64,000 nucleotides of DNA, from contig UQMM01000003.1 of the NCBI GenBank assembly GCA_900542165.1, positions 1-64,000 on the forward strand, in the 5' to 3' direction. The notes beneath the pieces are model-generated. The model was given only the letters and a program-made list of their open reading frames with translations, had not been told where the DNA came from and ran no database searches. Of the stretch, positions 1-7,684 are shown one piece after another (position 1 is the first letter of the stretch; the number at the start of each line of letters is the position of its first letter). This DNA comes from an uncultured Collinsella sp. (GTDB taxonomy: Bacteria > Actinomycetota > Coriobacteriia > Coriobacteriales > Coriobacteriaceae). The translations under genes were made by a program, and so were the position numbers.

Positions 1-531
1 GCGGTGCTGGTCGCTGCCGCGGGTCGCTCGGTGGTCGATGCCCTGACCGCGCGAGTGAAGGGCGCGGTTGGAGCGGGCGGCCCGGCGCGAGTTTCGCTCG
101 GCGAAGTGACCGAGATGATCGATGTTGTGCGCTTGGGTCTTTCGGCCGGTCTTTCGTTTGATGCGGCGCTTGAGATTTTCTGCGCCAACCGCCGGTCAGT
201 GCTGGCTCTTCGCCTTGAGCGGGCCTGCATGGCGTGGCAGGTGGGCGTGGGCACGCGTGAGGACGAGTTGTTGGCCGCCGCGCGCGACCTGGACGTGCGA
301 GCGCTCGAGACCTTTGCCATCACGGTGGGGCAGGCACTCGCCCTGGGTGCCCCACTTGCCGAGACGCTGGCCGCTCAAAGTCGCGAGATCCGTGCGGCTC
401 ATCGCGCCGCGGTCGAGCGCGAGATTGAGCGTGCGCCCGTCAAGCTGCTGATTCCCACCGGCACGCTCATCTTGCCGGCGTTGCTTCTGTCCATATTGGG
501 CCCGCTGCTGGGAGCAGGCGGGATGATGTAG
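1..531 (+). CDS. TadC-like type II secretion F-domain protein (5' partial)
   Basis: This is the C-terminal part of an inner-membrane platform protein of a Tad/Flp pilus machine; the frame is open to the window edge, so the true start lies outside. What is visible is a T2SSF-type segment: a soluble helical part with the 'GLSAGLSFDAALEIF' pattern typical of the F domain, a second helical part around 'GQALALGAPLAETLA', and a closing membrane helix (ILPALLLSILGPLLG). In this family the protein sits beside the TadA ATPase and transmits its motion to pilin assembly. The pilin gene follows 10 bp downstream with its own GGAGG site, consistent with one operon. TadC is preferred over TadB only because it is the last platform gene before the pilin, so the subfamily is less certain than the domain. 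Confidence 0.8.
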   Translation, partial: AVLVAAAGRSVVDALTARVKGAVGAGGPARVSLGEVTEMIDVVRLGLSAGLSFDAALEIFCANRRSVLALRLERACMAWQVGVGTREDELLAAARDLDVRALETFAITVGQALALGAPLAETLAAQSREIRAAHRAAVEREIERAPVKLLIPTGTLILPALLLSILGPLLGAGGMM

Positions 532-541
532 GGAGGAATAC

Positions 542-775
542 ATGAACACGATGGTCGAAGTTGCTGACAAGGCTTGGAGCTGGGCTTTTTGCCGGGCGAT
601 CCGCGCTCGCCAGCATGCCAAGGAGCTGTTGCGGGAGGAGAGCGCGCAGGGTACCACCGAGTACGCCATTTTGGTGGGCGTGCTTGTGGTGATCGCGATT
701 ATTGCCATCGTTGCATTTAAAGGCAAGGTCCAAGATCTATGGAACGCTATCAGCGAGGGCATCAACAGCCTGTAG
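542..775 (+). CDS. Flp-family (class III) pilin
   Basis: This is a 77-residue prepilin, the likely major subunit of the Flp pilus. A basic, mostly soluble leader is followed by the signature 'EESAQGTTEYAILVGVLVVIAIIAIVAF': a small residue, then E/Q-rich TTEYA, then about 20 hydrophobic residues. This is the class III pilin signal cleaved by a TadV-type prepilin peptidase. The leader of about 35 residues is longer than usual for Flp pilins, although the ATG is well placed behind GGGAGGAATAC. No cysteine pair or C-terminal globular domain is present, as expected for Flp pilins. The 3' end overlaps the next frame by 37 bp. The family is well supported; its role as major or minor pilin is inferred. 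Confidence 0.85.
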   Translation: MNTMVEVADKAWSWAFCRAIRARQHAKELLREESAQGTTEYAILVGVLVVIAIIAIVAFKGKVQDLWNAISEGINSL

Positions 776-1302
776 AGGGCGAGCGCCCCATCGGGGTGCT
801 GCTGGTGTTTGCTTGCCTGACCGTGGCGATAGCGGCGGTGCTTTGGGGGCTTAACGCCGCGCGGCAGCAGCGTCCTGGGGCCGCCTTCGATTCGGGCTCA
901 GATTCGGCGGTGGCGTCTCAAAAAGATGAGATGCGAGATGCGGACGATTCGGATGTCGCTGTCACGGCGCAAACCTTTCTGCGGACGCTCGACAAGCGGT
1001 CTGGCACTGCGACGGATTCGCCTGGGGACAACGCGATTGCGGTCCGGCTTGCATGGTCCGAGGACCGACCGATGACCGAGGCAGCGGCGGATATGTTACG
1101 CGCCTACCGCGAGGTGCCAACGGCCCAGCTCGCCCTGAGCGGCTATCTCGATATTAAGGGCAACGTATGGGGCGCCATCGTGCGCGATGGGCGCGGCTGG
1201 GTCGATATGGTGACGGTTGCCGCGGATACCGGCGATGCTTCGTGTCGTCTGCGCGCCGTGCGTCTGGTCCCGCAAACAATAAGCTCAAAGGAGGGATCGT
1301 GA
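739..1302 (+). CDS. Uncharacterised single-pass protein of the Tad locus
   Basis: This 187-residue protein is of no family I recognise. It has a hydrophilic N-terminus, one membrane helix at about residues 18-37 (VLLVFACLTVAIAAVLWGL) and an acidic, Asp/Ser-rich extracytoplasmic region. From the ATG it overlaps the pilin gene by 37 bp; a GTG at 796, just before the membrane helix, is a possible alternative start and would remove the overlap. It lies between a pilin and another pilin-like gene and ends just before a strong AAAGGAGG site for the next gene. It is probably an accessory envelope protein of pilus assembly. The position is the only evidence for that role. Confidence 0.6.
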   Translation: MERYQRGHQQPVEGERPIGVLLVFACLTVAIAAVLWGLNAARQQRPGAAFDSGSDSAVASQKDEMRDADDSDVAVTAQTFLRTLDKRSGTATDSPGDNAIAVRLAWSEDRPMTEAAADMLRAYREVPTAQLALSGYLDIKGNVWGAIVRDGRGWVDMVTVAADTGDASCRLRAVRLVPQTISSKEGS

Positions 1303-1303
1303 A

Positions 1304-1522
1304 ATGCATGACGTTCTGCGTGAAGAGGTTGCCCAAGCGACTGTGGAATACGCCATCGTCACGGTGGCGCTGCTTTCCATCGTGCTGGCAATCGCGGGGC
1401 TTTGGCGTGCCGGTGCCGATGGGCGCTTGGCGGCGCTGGTCGAGCGGGCGGCATCTCACGGCGTCACCTCGACATCGGTTGTCGACGCTGCTGCGGGTGC
1501 TAAGGACATCGCGTTGTATTGA
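1304..1522 (+). CDS. Pilin-like/TadE-like small protein
   Basis: This 72-residue protein starts with 'MHDVLREEVAQATVEYAIVTVALLSIVLAIAGLW', the short basic/acidic leader plus [AQ]-ATVEYA plus membrane-helix arrangement shared by Flp pilins and TadE/F pseudopilins. A strong SD (AAAGGAGG) lies 8 bp upstream. The C-terminal 35 residues are small and Ala/Val-rich without cysteines. It is a second pilin-type subunit beside the 542-775 gene, with a much shorter leader. Minor pilin or pseudopilin is the likely role. Confidence 0.75.
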   Translation: MHDVLREEVAQATVEYAIVTVALLSIVLAIAGLWRAGADGRLAALVERAASHGVTSTSVVDAAAGAKDIALY

Positions 1523-1994
1523 TATCGCGCGCGAGGACCGGGCGCAGTCTACGGTCGAGGCCGCTTTTTTGCTGCCGACGTTTCTGACGCTCATCCTTCT
1601 CGCGCTGCAGCCGGTGTGCCTGCTCTATACGCGCGCGGTCATGGAGTCTGCCGCCGCCGAGACCGCGCGGCTCATGACCACGACGACGGCGGAGGACGAC
1701 GATCTTAAGGAGTTCACCCGCCGCCGGCTTGTCGCAGTGCCCAACGTTTCGATTTTTCATGCCGGCGGGCCGTTGTCGTGGGATATCGAGCTTGGCCGGG
1801 CCGGTGCGGGTGGCGTCTCGTCCGTGTCCGTTTCCGGCGAGGTCAAGCCGTTGCCTGTGATCGGTGCGTTTGCGCAGGCTATGGGTGGTACCGCCGAGGA
1901 CGGCTACGTTGAGCTCAAGGTCGATGTCTCGTATCAATCGCGTCCCGAATGGCTGGAGGGAGATTATGATGCGTGGATTGCTGCATGGGATTAA
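1497..1994 (+). CDS. TadE-like pseudopilin
   Basis: A TadE-family protein of about 165 residues. The segment 'REDRAQSTVEAAFLLPTFLTLILLALQPVCLLYTRAVM' is the TadE signature: the leader, an STVEAA cleavage region and one membrane helix. It is followed by 'ESAAAETARLMTTTTA', the usual helix after the TadE membrane segment, and a beta-rich extracytoplasmic domain. There is no ATG in frame near the leader. GTG at 1497, overlapping the preceding gene by 26 bp, gives a leader of the expected length and is chosen here. Translational coupling with the upstream gene would explain the lack of a clear SD. The family is solid, the start uncertain. Confidence 0.7.
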   Translation: MLRTSRCIDIAREDRAQSTVEAAFLLPTFLTLILLALQPVCLLYTRAVMESAAAETARLMTTTTAEDDDLKEFTRRRLVAVPNVSIFHAGGPLSWDIELGRAGAGGVSSVSVSGEVKPLPVIGAFAQAMGGTAEDGYVELKVDVSYQSRPEWLEGDYDAWIAAWD

Positions 1995-4119
1995 GCGTTT
2001 CTGGTCTAGACGCGTTTTGACGCGCCGTCCGAGCTGCCATCGCAAGCGAGGCGGCTTTATGGGTCGAGCCGGTATCGACCTGTTTATCGAAGACGGTGCC
2101 TATACCACGCTTTCTTCTGCCGTGGTCATCCTAGTGGTGCTCACGTTGTTGTTTTCGTCGACCGCAGCGATATGGAGCATGTCGCGTGCCGGGGATACCC
2201 AGGTGGCGGCCGATAGCGGCGCGCTGGCGGGTGCCAACGTAGTGTCGTCCTATCACACGGCTGCCACGGTGGTTGATGCGAGCATCTTGAGTCTGGGACT
2301 GGCGGGGTTTGCCACGATCGGGACGGGCCTGGTCGCCATCCTCATCCCGGGTGCCGAACCAGTTGCCGGCAATATGGTCGACACCGGGATTGAGATCATT
2401 AAAACGCGCAACAAGTTTGCCAAAAGCGCATCGGAAGGCTTACGGAAAATCGAGACGGCTCTGCCATATCTGATCGCCGCGCGTGCCACGCAGGCGGTGT
2501 CGGCGCAGGATACCGATAGTGTGACCTATACCGGTACGGCGCTTGCCGTGCCCAGGACATCCGAGTCGGACTTCGCTGCGCTCGAGGGGTCTGAGATCTC
2601 GACCGATGCCATCGAGAGCACCTCAAAAGACCTTGACTATGCTGCCAAGGAACTGAAGAAAGCGTCCGAGAAAACGTCAAAGGCCAAGGAACGCGCCTGG
2701 CTTGCCGACTGCGGTGGATCGGACAGAGGCGCAGTCGGAAGCTGTTCGTGCATGTGGGAACGCGCGAAGAGCTTGGCGAAGCTTTCGGATATTGAGAATC
2801 CGCACTATGCCTCGAGTGTCACATGGGAGCCGCAAGTGGCGCTCGATCGCGCGAAGGCCTATTACCGCTTGCGCCTTGCAAACGAGGCACCTCAGGGCTC
2901 AAGCGTCGAGACGAAGGCGGAGTCGGCGGCGCGCAAGGCGTTTTACACCTATGCGAGTACAGAGGTCAATCGTGCATATGTAACCGAGGACGGAGATGCA
3001 GTCACTTTCCATATCCCGCTGTTGCCGCGCAACGCTGACGAGGTGCGAGCGACGGAACTCTATATCGATGCGGCGTGGCCAACCAGTGCCATCGATGGCA
3101 AGACGTATCTGCATTACGGAACGAGTTGCCCCAACTATAAGAAGGGGTCGCCAGGCGGGTTAGCCTCGGTTGCTGATTATGACGGGCAGGACAGATGCAA
3201 CAGATGCCATTTTGGCGTTTCGTCGCTCGGTGCCGTTGCAGCGCCTTCGACTTCTATTGAAAACGGCTTCGAATACCACTTTGACAAGTTCAAAGACGCC
3301 CTGGAAGGCTACGTTAAATGCCGCAACAAAGAACTCGAACTTGAGCGTCAGACCGAGGATGAGGCCGACCGTGCGGGCAATGTGTTTGACCAGGCCATTA
3401 AAGCGCTTTCGGGTGAGCGTCCGCGTATCGCGCCGCCCGGTCGCAACGGCGTGGTCGCCCTTGCGGTTTCGGGTGCCATTTCGAGCCCCGATGAGCTCAA
3501 CTCTTCGTTTAACACGGCAGTCAGGCTTGGCGATCGCGGTGCCATCTCTGCCGCGGTGTTGGCGCCCGATGAGGCGACGGCGCAAAACAACGTGCTTTCG
3601 CGATTTTTCTCAACATTGAAGGAACGCTCGGGCGGCGTTGCCGGCGTGCTCGATGGCGTCATGGATGTTTGGGGACGGCTGCTTGTGGGATACGGAGACA
3701 TCCAAGGTTCGGCCGACGAGCTTATGGACGAGATGATTAAAGACCTAGGAGGGGGCAGTGGCGCGTTGGGCTCCATCGCATCGTGGCTCGGCGATACCGT
3801 TTCGGCGTCCGTGGCGGCGTTGGGTCTGGAGCCGTGCGACTTGCGCCTGCGAAAGCCAGTGCTGACCGATTCCGCCAACGTCATTAAGAGCCCGGGGTCT
3901 GACATTGCCGGTTTCTCTCAAGCGCAAGACAAACTGCGAAGTATTCCGTTGGGTGTGACCGATCCCAAGGCGCTTTGCGAGGCGTTGGAATATCAAGTCG
4001 AACGCACCATTAGCGGTACGGTGTTCACGCTTGCGGAGATTCCTCTGCCCGGCGGCGGCTCCATCCCGCTCACCGTCGATGTCGCCACGCTGGTTGGCGC
4101 TCTGGGCGGTGGGTCGTAA
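1966..4119 (+). CDS. Tad-like (TadG-type) pilus assembly protein
   Basis: This large protein of about 717 residues has a basic N-terminus and then 'GAYTTLSSAVVILVVLTLLFSSTAAIWSMSRAGDTQVAADSGALAGANVV'-type sequence. That is the Tad-like N-terminal domain: a membrane helix followed by the AADSGALAGA motif. A second hydrophobic stretch lies at about residues 100-125. The rest is a long secreted region with charged helices and four or more cysteine pairs (CGGSDRGAVGSCSC; CNRCHFG), suggesting disulfides. GGAGGG at 1955-1960 serves tandem ATGs at 1966 and 1969, and the gene overlaps the preceding TadE gene by 29 bp. TadG homologues anchor or localise the pilus. The long C-terminal region has no recognised domain. 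Confidence 0.7.
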   Translation: MMRGLLHGIKRFWSRRVLTRRPSCHRKRGGFMGRAGIDLFIEDGAYTTLSSAVVILVVLTLLFSSTAAIWSMSRAGDTQVAADSGALAGANVVSSYHTAATVVDASILSLGLAGFATIGTGLVAILIPGAEPVAGNMVDTGIEIIKTRNKFAKSASEGLRKIETALPYLIAARATQAVSAQDTDSVTYTGTALAVPRTSESDFAALEGSEISTDAIESTSKDLDYAAKELKKASEKTSKAKERAWLADCGGSDRGAVGSCSCMWERAKSLAKLSDIENPHYASSVTWEPQVALDRAKAYYRLRLANEAPQGSSVETKAESAARKAFYTYASTEVNRAYVTEDGDAVTFHIPLLPRNADEVRATELYIDAAWPTSAIDGKTYLHYGTSCPNYKKGSPGGLASVADYDGQDRCNRCHFGVSSLGAVAAPSTSIENGFEYHFDKFKDALEGYVKCRNKELELERQTEDEADRAGNVFDQAIKALSGERPRIAPPGRNGVVALAVSGAISSPDELNSSFNTAVRLGDRGAISAAVLAPDEATAQNNVLSRFFSTLKERSGGVAGVLDGVMDVWGRLLVGYGDIQGSADELMDEMIKDLGGGSGALGSIASWLGDTVSASVAALGLEPCDLRLRKPVLTDSANVIKSPGSDIAGFSQAQDKLRSIPLGVTDPKALCEALEYQVERTISGTVFTLAEIPLPGGGSIPLTVDVATLVGALGGGS

Positions 4120-4595
4120 TGAGTATCCGCATGCGTCTGCGCGAGGAGCGCGCCCAAGCGACGGTGGAGATGGCAGTGGTTACGCCCGTTTTGCTGGTGC
4201 TGGCACTCATCGTGTACAACGTCATGATCTTTGCCAGCGCTGTCGCGCGCTTCGACCGCGTGGTGCCCGACATCGTGCTAGCGCATGCCGTGGCGTCGGA
4301 GGGGGAGGGCGACGAAAGCTCTGCCGATGCCTCGGCGACGGTTCAGACTCAAATTCTGAATGCCATGGAAGGCTATGACTTACAGATCGAAGTGTCGAGC
4401 GAGCAAGGCGCGAAGGCATCGGATGGTGGCCTGCTCTCCCTATCCGGTACGTTTAGGACCTACACCTGCACCATGCACTATGAGCCGTGGCCGACTTCTC
4501 TCAGCATCGCTGGCGTTCCGCTGGGGGCGCCGACAACGTTGTCGCACGAGCGTGCGGTGACGGTCGATCCATGGCGTCCGGGGGTGGTCATGTGA
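4119..4595 (+). CDS. TadE-like pseudopilin
   Basis: A 158-residue TadE-family protein with the leader 'MSIRMRLREERAQATVEMAVVTPVLLVLALIVYNVMIF', which combines the cleavage motif (AQATVEMA) and a membrane helix, followed by an extracytoplasmic domain with one cysteine. Its ATG shares one base with the preceding stop (TAATG), so it is translationally coupled. It is the fourth short pilin/TadE-type protein in this cluster. It presumably forms part of the pilus base or tip with the other pseudopilin. The next gene's GTG overlaps its stop. Confidence 0.75.
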   Translation: MSIRMRLREERAQATVEMAVVTPVLLVLALIVYNVMIFASAVARFDRVVPDIVLAHAVASEGEGDESSADASATVQTQILNAMEGYDLQIEVSSEQGAKASDGGLLSLSGTFRTYTCTMHYEPWPTSLSIAGVPLGAPTTLSHERAVTVDPWRPGVVM

Positions 4596-4951
4596 CCGCG
4601 GTCTCGTCCTACATCGTCTACGCGCGGGCACTCAATAGGCTGGGTTGGACGCCGGCCGAGTTTGTGGTGGCGGAGTCGTTTGTCGTGCGCCTGCGCGGCA
4701 TGCTGGGACGGCGTCCGGTTGCCGCCAACGGCCTGCCGCTCGTCATGGCGTTTCCACGCTGCTCTTCGGTCCATACGTGTTTTATGGCCTATCCCATCGA
4801 CATCGCCTTCATCGATCGCGACGGCAATATCCTCGCGCGCTACGAAAACGTCCGCCCTTGGCGCATGTGCTCCTGCCCCGGCGCCTGGGCCGTACTAGAG
4901 CGTCCTTCAATCATTGTTTCGACCCCTGCTCTCCAACGCGTGCCGGCTTAA
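4592..4951 (+). CDS. DUF192 family protein
   Basis: This 119-residue protein of the DUF192 family has the characteristic 'SSVHTCFMAYPIDIAFID' core (H-x-C-F-M then P-I-D-I-A-F) and a 'LRGMLGR' helix upstream. Family members are small beta-barrel proteins of unknown activity, often exported. No signal peptide is seen here, so this one is probably cytoplasmic. The start is GTG at 4592, inside the stop of the upstream TadE gene (GTGA overlap), which places it in the Tad operon. Cysteines in 'RMCSCPG' add to the conserved one. Its role in pilus biogenesis is inferred only from the tight coupling; DUF192 genes near Tad loci may be a useful clue. Confidence 0.75.
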   Translation: MTAVSSYIVYARALNRLGWTPAEFVVAESFVVRLRGMLGRRPVAANGLPLVMAFPRCSSVHTCFMAYPIDIAFIDRDGNILARYENVRPWRMCSCPGAWAVLERPSIIVSTPALQRVPA

Positions 4952-5048
4952 GGGACTGAGTGAAAAACTTCTTGCTGCCGGCTGATGCCTCTGACGTGCC
5001 GATTTATAGAACCGAGGCTGTGCTCAAAAACTTTTTTAAAATTCTCGG

Positions 5049-5076
5049 TTGACCGGAACGCGTCCTTGGTTATACT
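5049..5076 (+). promoter_or_regulatory. tRNA-Phe promoter
   Basis: TTGACC at 5049-5054 and TATACT at 5071-5076 with a 16-bp spacer form a near-consensus housekeeping promoter about 33 bp upstream of the tRNA. Confidence 0.75.
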
Positions 5077-5108
5077 AATCAAGCCTTGAAACAAGGCACA
5101 CCTCAAAT

Positions 5109-5163
<55 letters not shown>

Positions 5164-5181
<18 letters not shown>

Positions 5182-5411
5182 CCTTGAATTGACTAGGACC
5201 TCTGCAAAGGGGTCCTTTTCTTTTATGAAGCTCCCACATGGAATCGAACCCCGTGAGGGCGCGGAGCTGAGTAAACGCGTAAGCGTTTGCCAGCGCAGCT
5301 CGCAAGGCGCGTAAGCGCCGCAGCGGTCCGTCCGCGCAGCGCGCGGACGCGATTCCCTTTCCCGCCACCTTGAATTGACTAGGACCTCTGCAAAGGGGTC
5401 CTTTTTCTTTT
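5164..5411 (+). repeat. tRNA-Phe tail duplication unit with inverted T-arm
   Basis: The segment 5164-5225 (tRNA T-arm 3' half, acceptor 3' strand and terminator) is repeated at 5350-5411 with one substitution in the tRNA part, a period of 186 bp. Between them, 5240-5252 is the exact reverse complement of 13 nt of the T-arm (GGGGTTCGATTCC). Hairpins follow: AAACGC/GCGTTT (5273-5288) closed by GAGCTG/CAGCTC, GGCGC/GCGCC (5306-5319) and GTCCGCGC/GCGCGGAC (5330-5348). No convincing gene is encoded. The unit resembles the one after tRNA-Arg in size and order. Confidence 0.85.
5195..5225 (+). terminator. Terminator after tRNA-Phe
   Basis: AGGACC and GGTCCT form a short GC stem around CTGCAAAGG, followed by a T-rich tail (TTTTCTTTT). 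The same terminator recurs at 5381-5411. Confidence 0.8.
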
Positions 5412-5428
5412 TTTGTGGGGTTCCGCGG

Positions 5429-5477
5429 AAAATGCATCCCATTATTTTGACCCAGAGCGGGATGCGCTTTCCGGCGC
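5429..5477. repeat. Single hairpin related to the 53.2 kb array
   Basis: GGAAAATGCATCCC and GGGATGCGCTTTCC pair across an 18-nt loop holding ATTATTTTGACCCAGAG. Read in reverse complement, the loop (CTCTGGGTCAAAATAAT) matches the inter-hairpin spacer of the 62-bp array at 53.2 kb (CCCAGAAT...CAAAATAATGGG). Outside this hairpin, 5478-5668 holds only a candidate -10 (TATACT, 5596-5601) for the next gene. Confidence 0.6.
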
Positions 5478-5668
5478 TTACTTCCGACGTGCGTGCACAT
5501 CTCGTCGCACCATCCCGAGCCCGCCTGTTCCCAGATATTCCTCCCACTTTCGCGTCACTTTACAGACCGTTCGGTCGCCTGTCTGCATGCGCGGGTATAC
5601 TCAAATCGATAGATATGTCATGCAAGAGCGATGCGGGCTTAGCCCGTATGATTCAAAAGGGGGCAGTG

Positions 5669-6730
5669 ATGGAGAGGATACTCGGCGTTAATCTCTCTGG
5701 CTGGTTTATTCCCGAGCCTTGGGTGACCCCGTCGCTATACGCGGCGACCGGTGCATCCAATGCGGCCGAGCTGCAGGAGGCCATGGGCACCGCCGCCTAT
5801 AACGAGCGCATGCGCCGTCATTACGAGACGTTTGTGAGCGAGGATGATTTCCGTCGCATGGCGCAGATCGGCCTCAACGCCGTGCGCCTGCCGGTGCCTT
5901 GGTATGCCTTTGGCTCACAGGAGTCCGATGCGTCCTACATCTCGGTTGTCGACTACATCGACCGTGCAATTGAGTGGGCTGCCAAGTATGACATCCGCGT
6001 GCTGCTTGATCTAGCAACTGTGCCCGGTGGCCAGGGCGATTCCAACGATTCGCCCGCCACGCCAGAGGCTGTTGCCGAGTGGCATTCGTCCACCAACGGT
6101 CGTCATGTCGCACTCGACGTGCTCGAGCGCTTGGCCGATCGCTACGGCGAGGCCGAGAGCCTGCTGGGCATTGAGCTGCTGGATACGCCGCAGATGAGTG
6201 TCCGCAAGAGCCTCTTCACCATGACGGATGGCATTCCGGCGCACTACCTGCGCAACTTCTATCGCGATGCCTATGAGCTCGTCCGTTCGTATATGCCCGA
6301 GGATAAGATCGTCGTCTTTTCGTCTTCGGGGCATCCCAGCGAGTGGAAGCATTTTATGCGCGGCGCCAAGTACAAGAACGTCTACATGGACCTTCACCTG
6401 TACCATTACCGCGACGAGTATGCGCTCGACATCACGAGCCCCCGCGGGCTGACGACGGCGATTTCGCGCAACAAGCGCGAGCTTAAAGAAGCGATTTCAA
6501 CTGGGTTCCCCGTGCTGGTGGGCGAATGGTCGGGCGCGGCGATCTTTGCCAACTCGTCGGTTACGCCCGAGGGCCGCAATGCCTACGAGCGCGTGTTTAT
6601 CGCCAACCAGCTGGCTTCGTTTGCGCCGGCTGCCGGTTGGTTCTTCCAAACGTGGAAGACCGAGAAGCGTATTGCAGCATGGGACGCCCGCGCGGCGCTC
6701 GGCACGCTCGAGCGTGGCATGATTGAATAG
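5669..6730 (+). CDS. GH5-like glycoside hydrolase (exo-1,3-glucanase type) with altered acid/base site
   Basis: This 353-residue protein has the fold signatures of GH5 exo-beta-1,3-glucanase-like proteins: 'MERILGVNLSGWFIPEPWVTPS' at the N-terminus, 'GLNAVRLPVPWYAF', 'DIRVLLDLATVPGGQ', 'LHLYHYRDEY', and the nucleophile segment 'VLVGEWSGA' (Glu at about 286). In active members the acid/base glutamate lies in 'GIELLNEP'; here the segment reads 'GIELLDTP', so Thr occupies the Glu position (about 173). There is no signal peptide, so the protein is probably cytoplasmic. The start is ATG 5669 behind AAAGGGGGC. The next gene, rsmI, follows after 6 bp. It could be an inactive sugar-binding descendant or use a changed mechanism. 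The family is good, the activity doubtful. Confidence 0.75.
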   Translation: MERILGVNLSGWFIPEPWVTPSLYAATGASNAAELQEAMGTAAYNERMRRHYETFVSEDDFRRMAQIGLNAVRLPVPWYAFGSQESDASYISVVDYIDRAIEWAAKYDIRVLLDLATVPGGQGDSNDSPATPEAVAEWHSSTNGRHVALDVLERLADRYGEAESLLGIELLDTPQMSVRKSLFTMTDGIPAHYLRNFYRDAYELVRSYMPEDKIVVFSSSGHPSEWKHFMRGAKYKNVYMDLHLYHYRDEYALDITSPRGLTTAISRNKRELKEAISTGFPVLVGEWSGAAIFANSSVTPEGRNAYERVFIANQLASFAPAAGWFFQTWKTEKRIAAWDARAALGTLERGMIE

Positions 6731-6736
6731 GTTGAT

Positions 6737-7615
6737 ATGACGCAAAACAGCGCCCATACGGGCAAACTCTATGTGGTCGGCACACCCATCGGCAACCTGG
6801 GCGACCTGTCCCCGCGCGTTGGCGAGGCGTTTGCCGCCGCCGATGCCATCTGCTGCGAAGACACGCGTGTGACGTCAAAGCTGCTGATGCGCCTGGGCAT
6901 TTCCAAGCCGCTTGTCCGTTGCGACGAGAATGTGATCGCCAGCCGCGCCGCCGGCCTGGTCGACCGTCTGATGGCGGGGGAGACCCTCGCCTTTGCCTCG
7001 GACGCCGGCATGCCGAGCGTGTCCGATCCCGGCCAGGCGCTGGTCGAGGCGGCACGTGAGGCCGATGTGCCCGTCGAAGTTATTCCCGGACCCTCTGCTT
7101 GCGTCACGGCGCTCGTTTCGTCCGGCATTCCCTGCGAGCATTTTTTCTTCGAGGGCTTTTTGGGCCGAAAGCACGGCGACCGCGTGCGCCGTTTGCAGCG
7201 CCTTGCCGTAGTGCCCGGCGCGCTCATCTTCTACGAGTCTCCACATCGCATCGTGGCGACGCTCGAGGCCGTGGCGGAGGTCTTTCCCCAGCGTGAGGTT
7301 GCCGTCTGCCGCGAACTCACCAAGCTGCACGAGGAGGTCTTGCGCGGCCCCGCTGCCCAGCTTGCCGAGGAGCTGCGTGCTCGCGGCGAGGTAAAGGGCG
7401 AGATTGCGCTGGTCATCGCGCCGCCGAGCGAGGACGAGGAGGCCGGCATCGCGCCGGTTGGCGCTGCAGTAGCGGATCCCGACGAGGCCCTGCGCGAGGA
7501 TATCCGCACCGCGCTCGAGGAGGGGGAGCCCGCCTCTGCGGTGGCCAAGCGCCTGTCTCAGAAGTATTCGCGCCGCAAGCGCGATGTCTATGCCATGGTG
7601 CTCGATATGCAATAG
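6737..7615 (+). CDS. rsmI: 16S rRNA 2'-O-ribose C1402 methyltransferase RsmI
   Basis: This 292-residue SAM-dependent enzyme 2'-O-methylates C1402 in the ribosomal P site. The tetrapyrrole-methylase fold is clear: 'LYVVGTPIGNLGDLSPR', 'ICCEDTRVT', 'FASDAGMPSVSDPG' and 'VIPGPSACVTALVSSGIP', plus 'FFEGFLGRK' and 'ESPHRI', all hallmark RsmI segments. A C-terminal helical tail (AVAKRLSQKYSRRKRDVY) matches the usual extension. The gene lies 6 bp after the GH5-like gene and just before metG, a frequent rsmI-metG association in Gram-positives. The length is normal. Confidence 0.95.
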   Translation: MTQNSAHTGKLYVVGTPIGNLGDLSPRVGEAFAAADAICCEDTRVTSKLLMRLGISKPLVRCDENVIASRAAGLVDRLMAGETLAFASDAGMPSVSDPGQALVEAAREADVPVEVIPGPSACVTALVSSGIPCEHFFFEGFLGRKHGDRVRRLQRLAVVPGALIFYESPHRIVATLEAVAEVFPQREVAVCRELTKLHEEVLRGPAAQLAEELRARGEVKGEIALVIAPPSEDEEAGIAPVGAAVADPDEALREDIRTALEEGEPASAVAKRLSQKYSRRKRDVYAMVLDMQ

Positions 7616-7684
7616 ATGGAGGATATCCAGCCCTTGCGCTAGAATCATCCTCTGTATGCAACGTTTTTCTGGAGGACAAACCCC

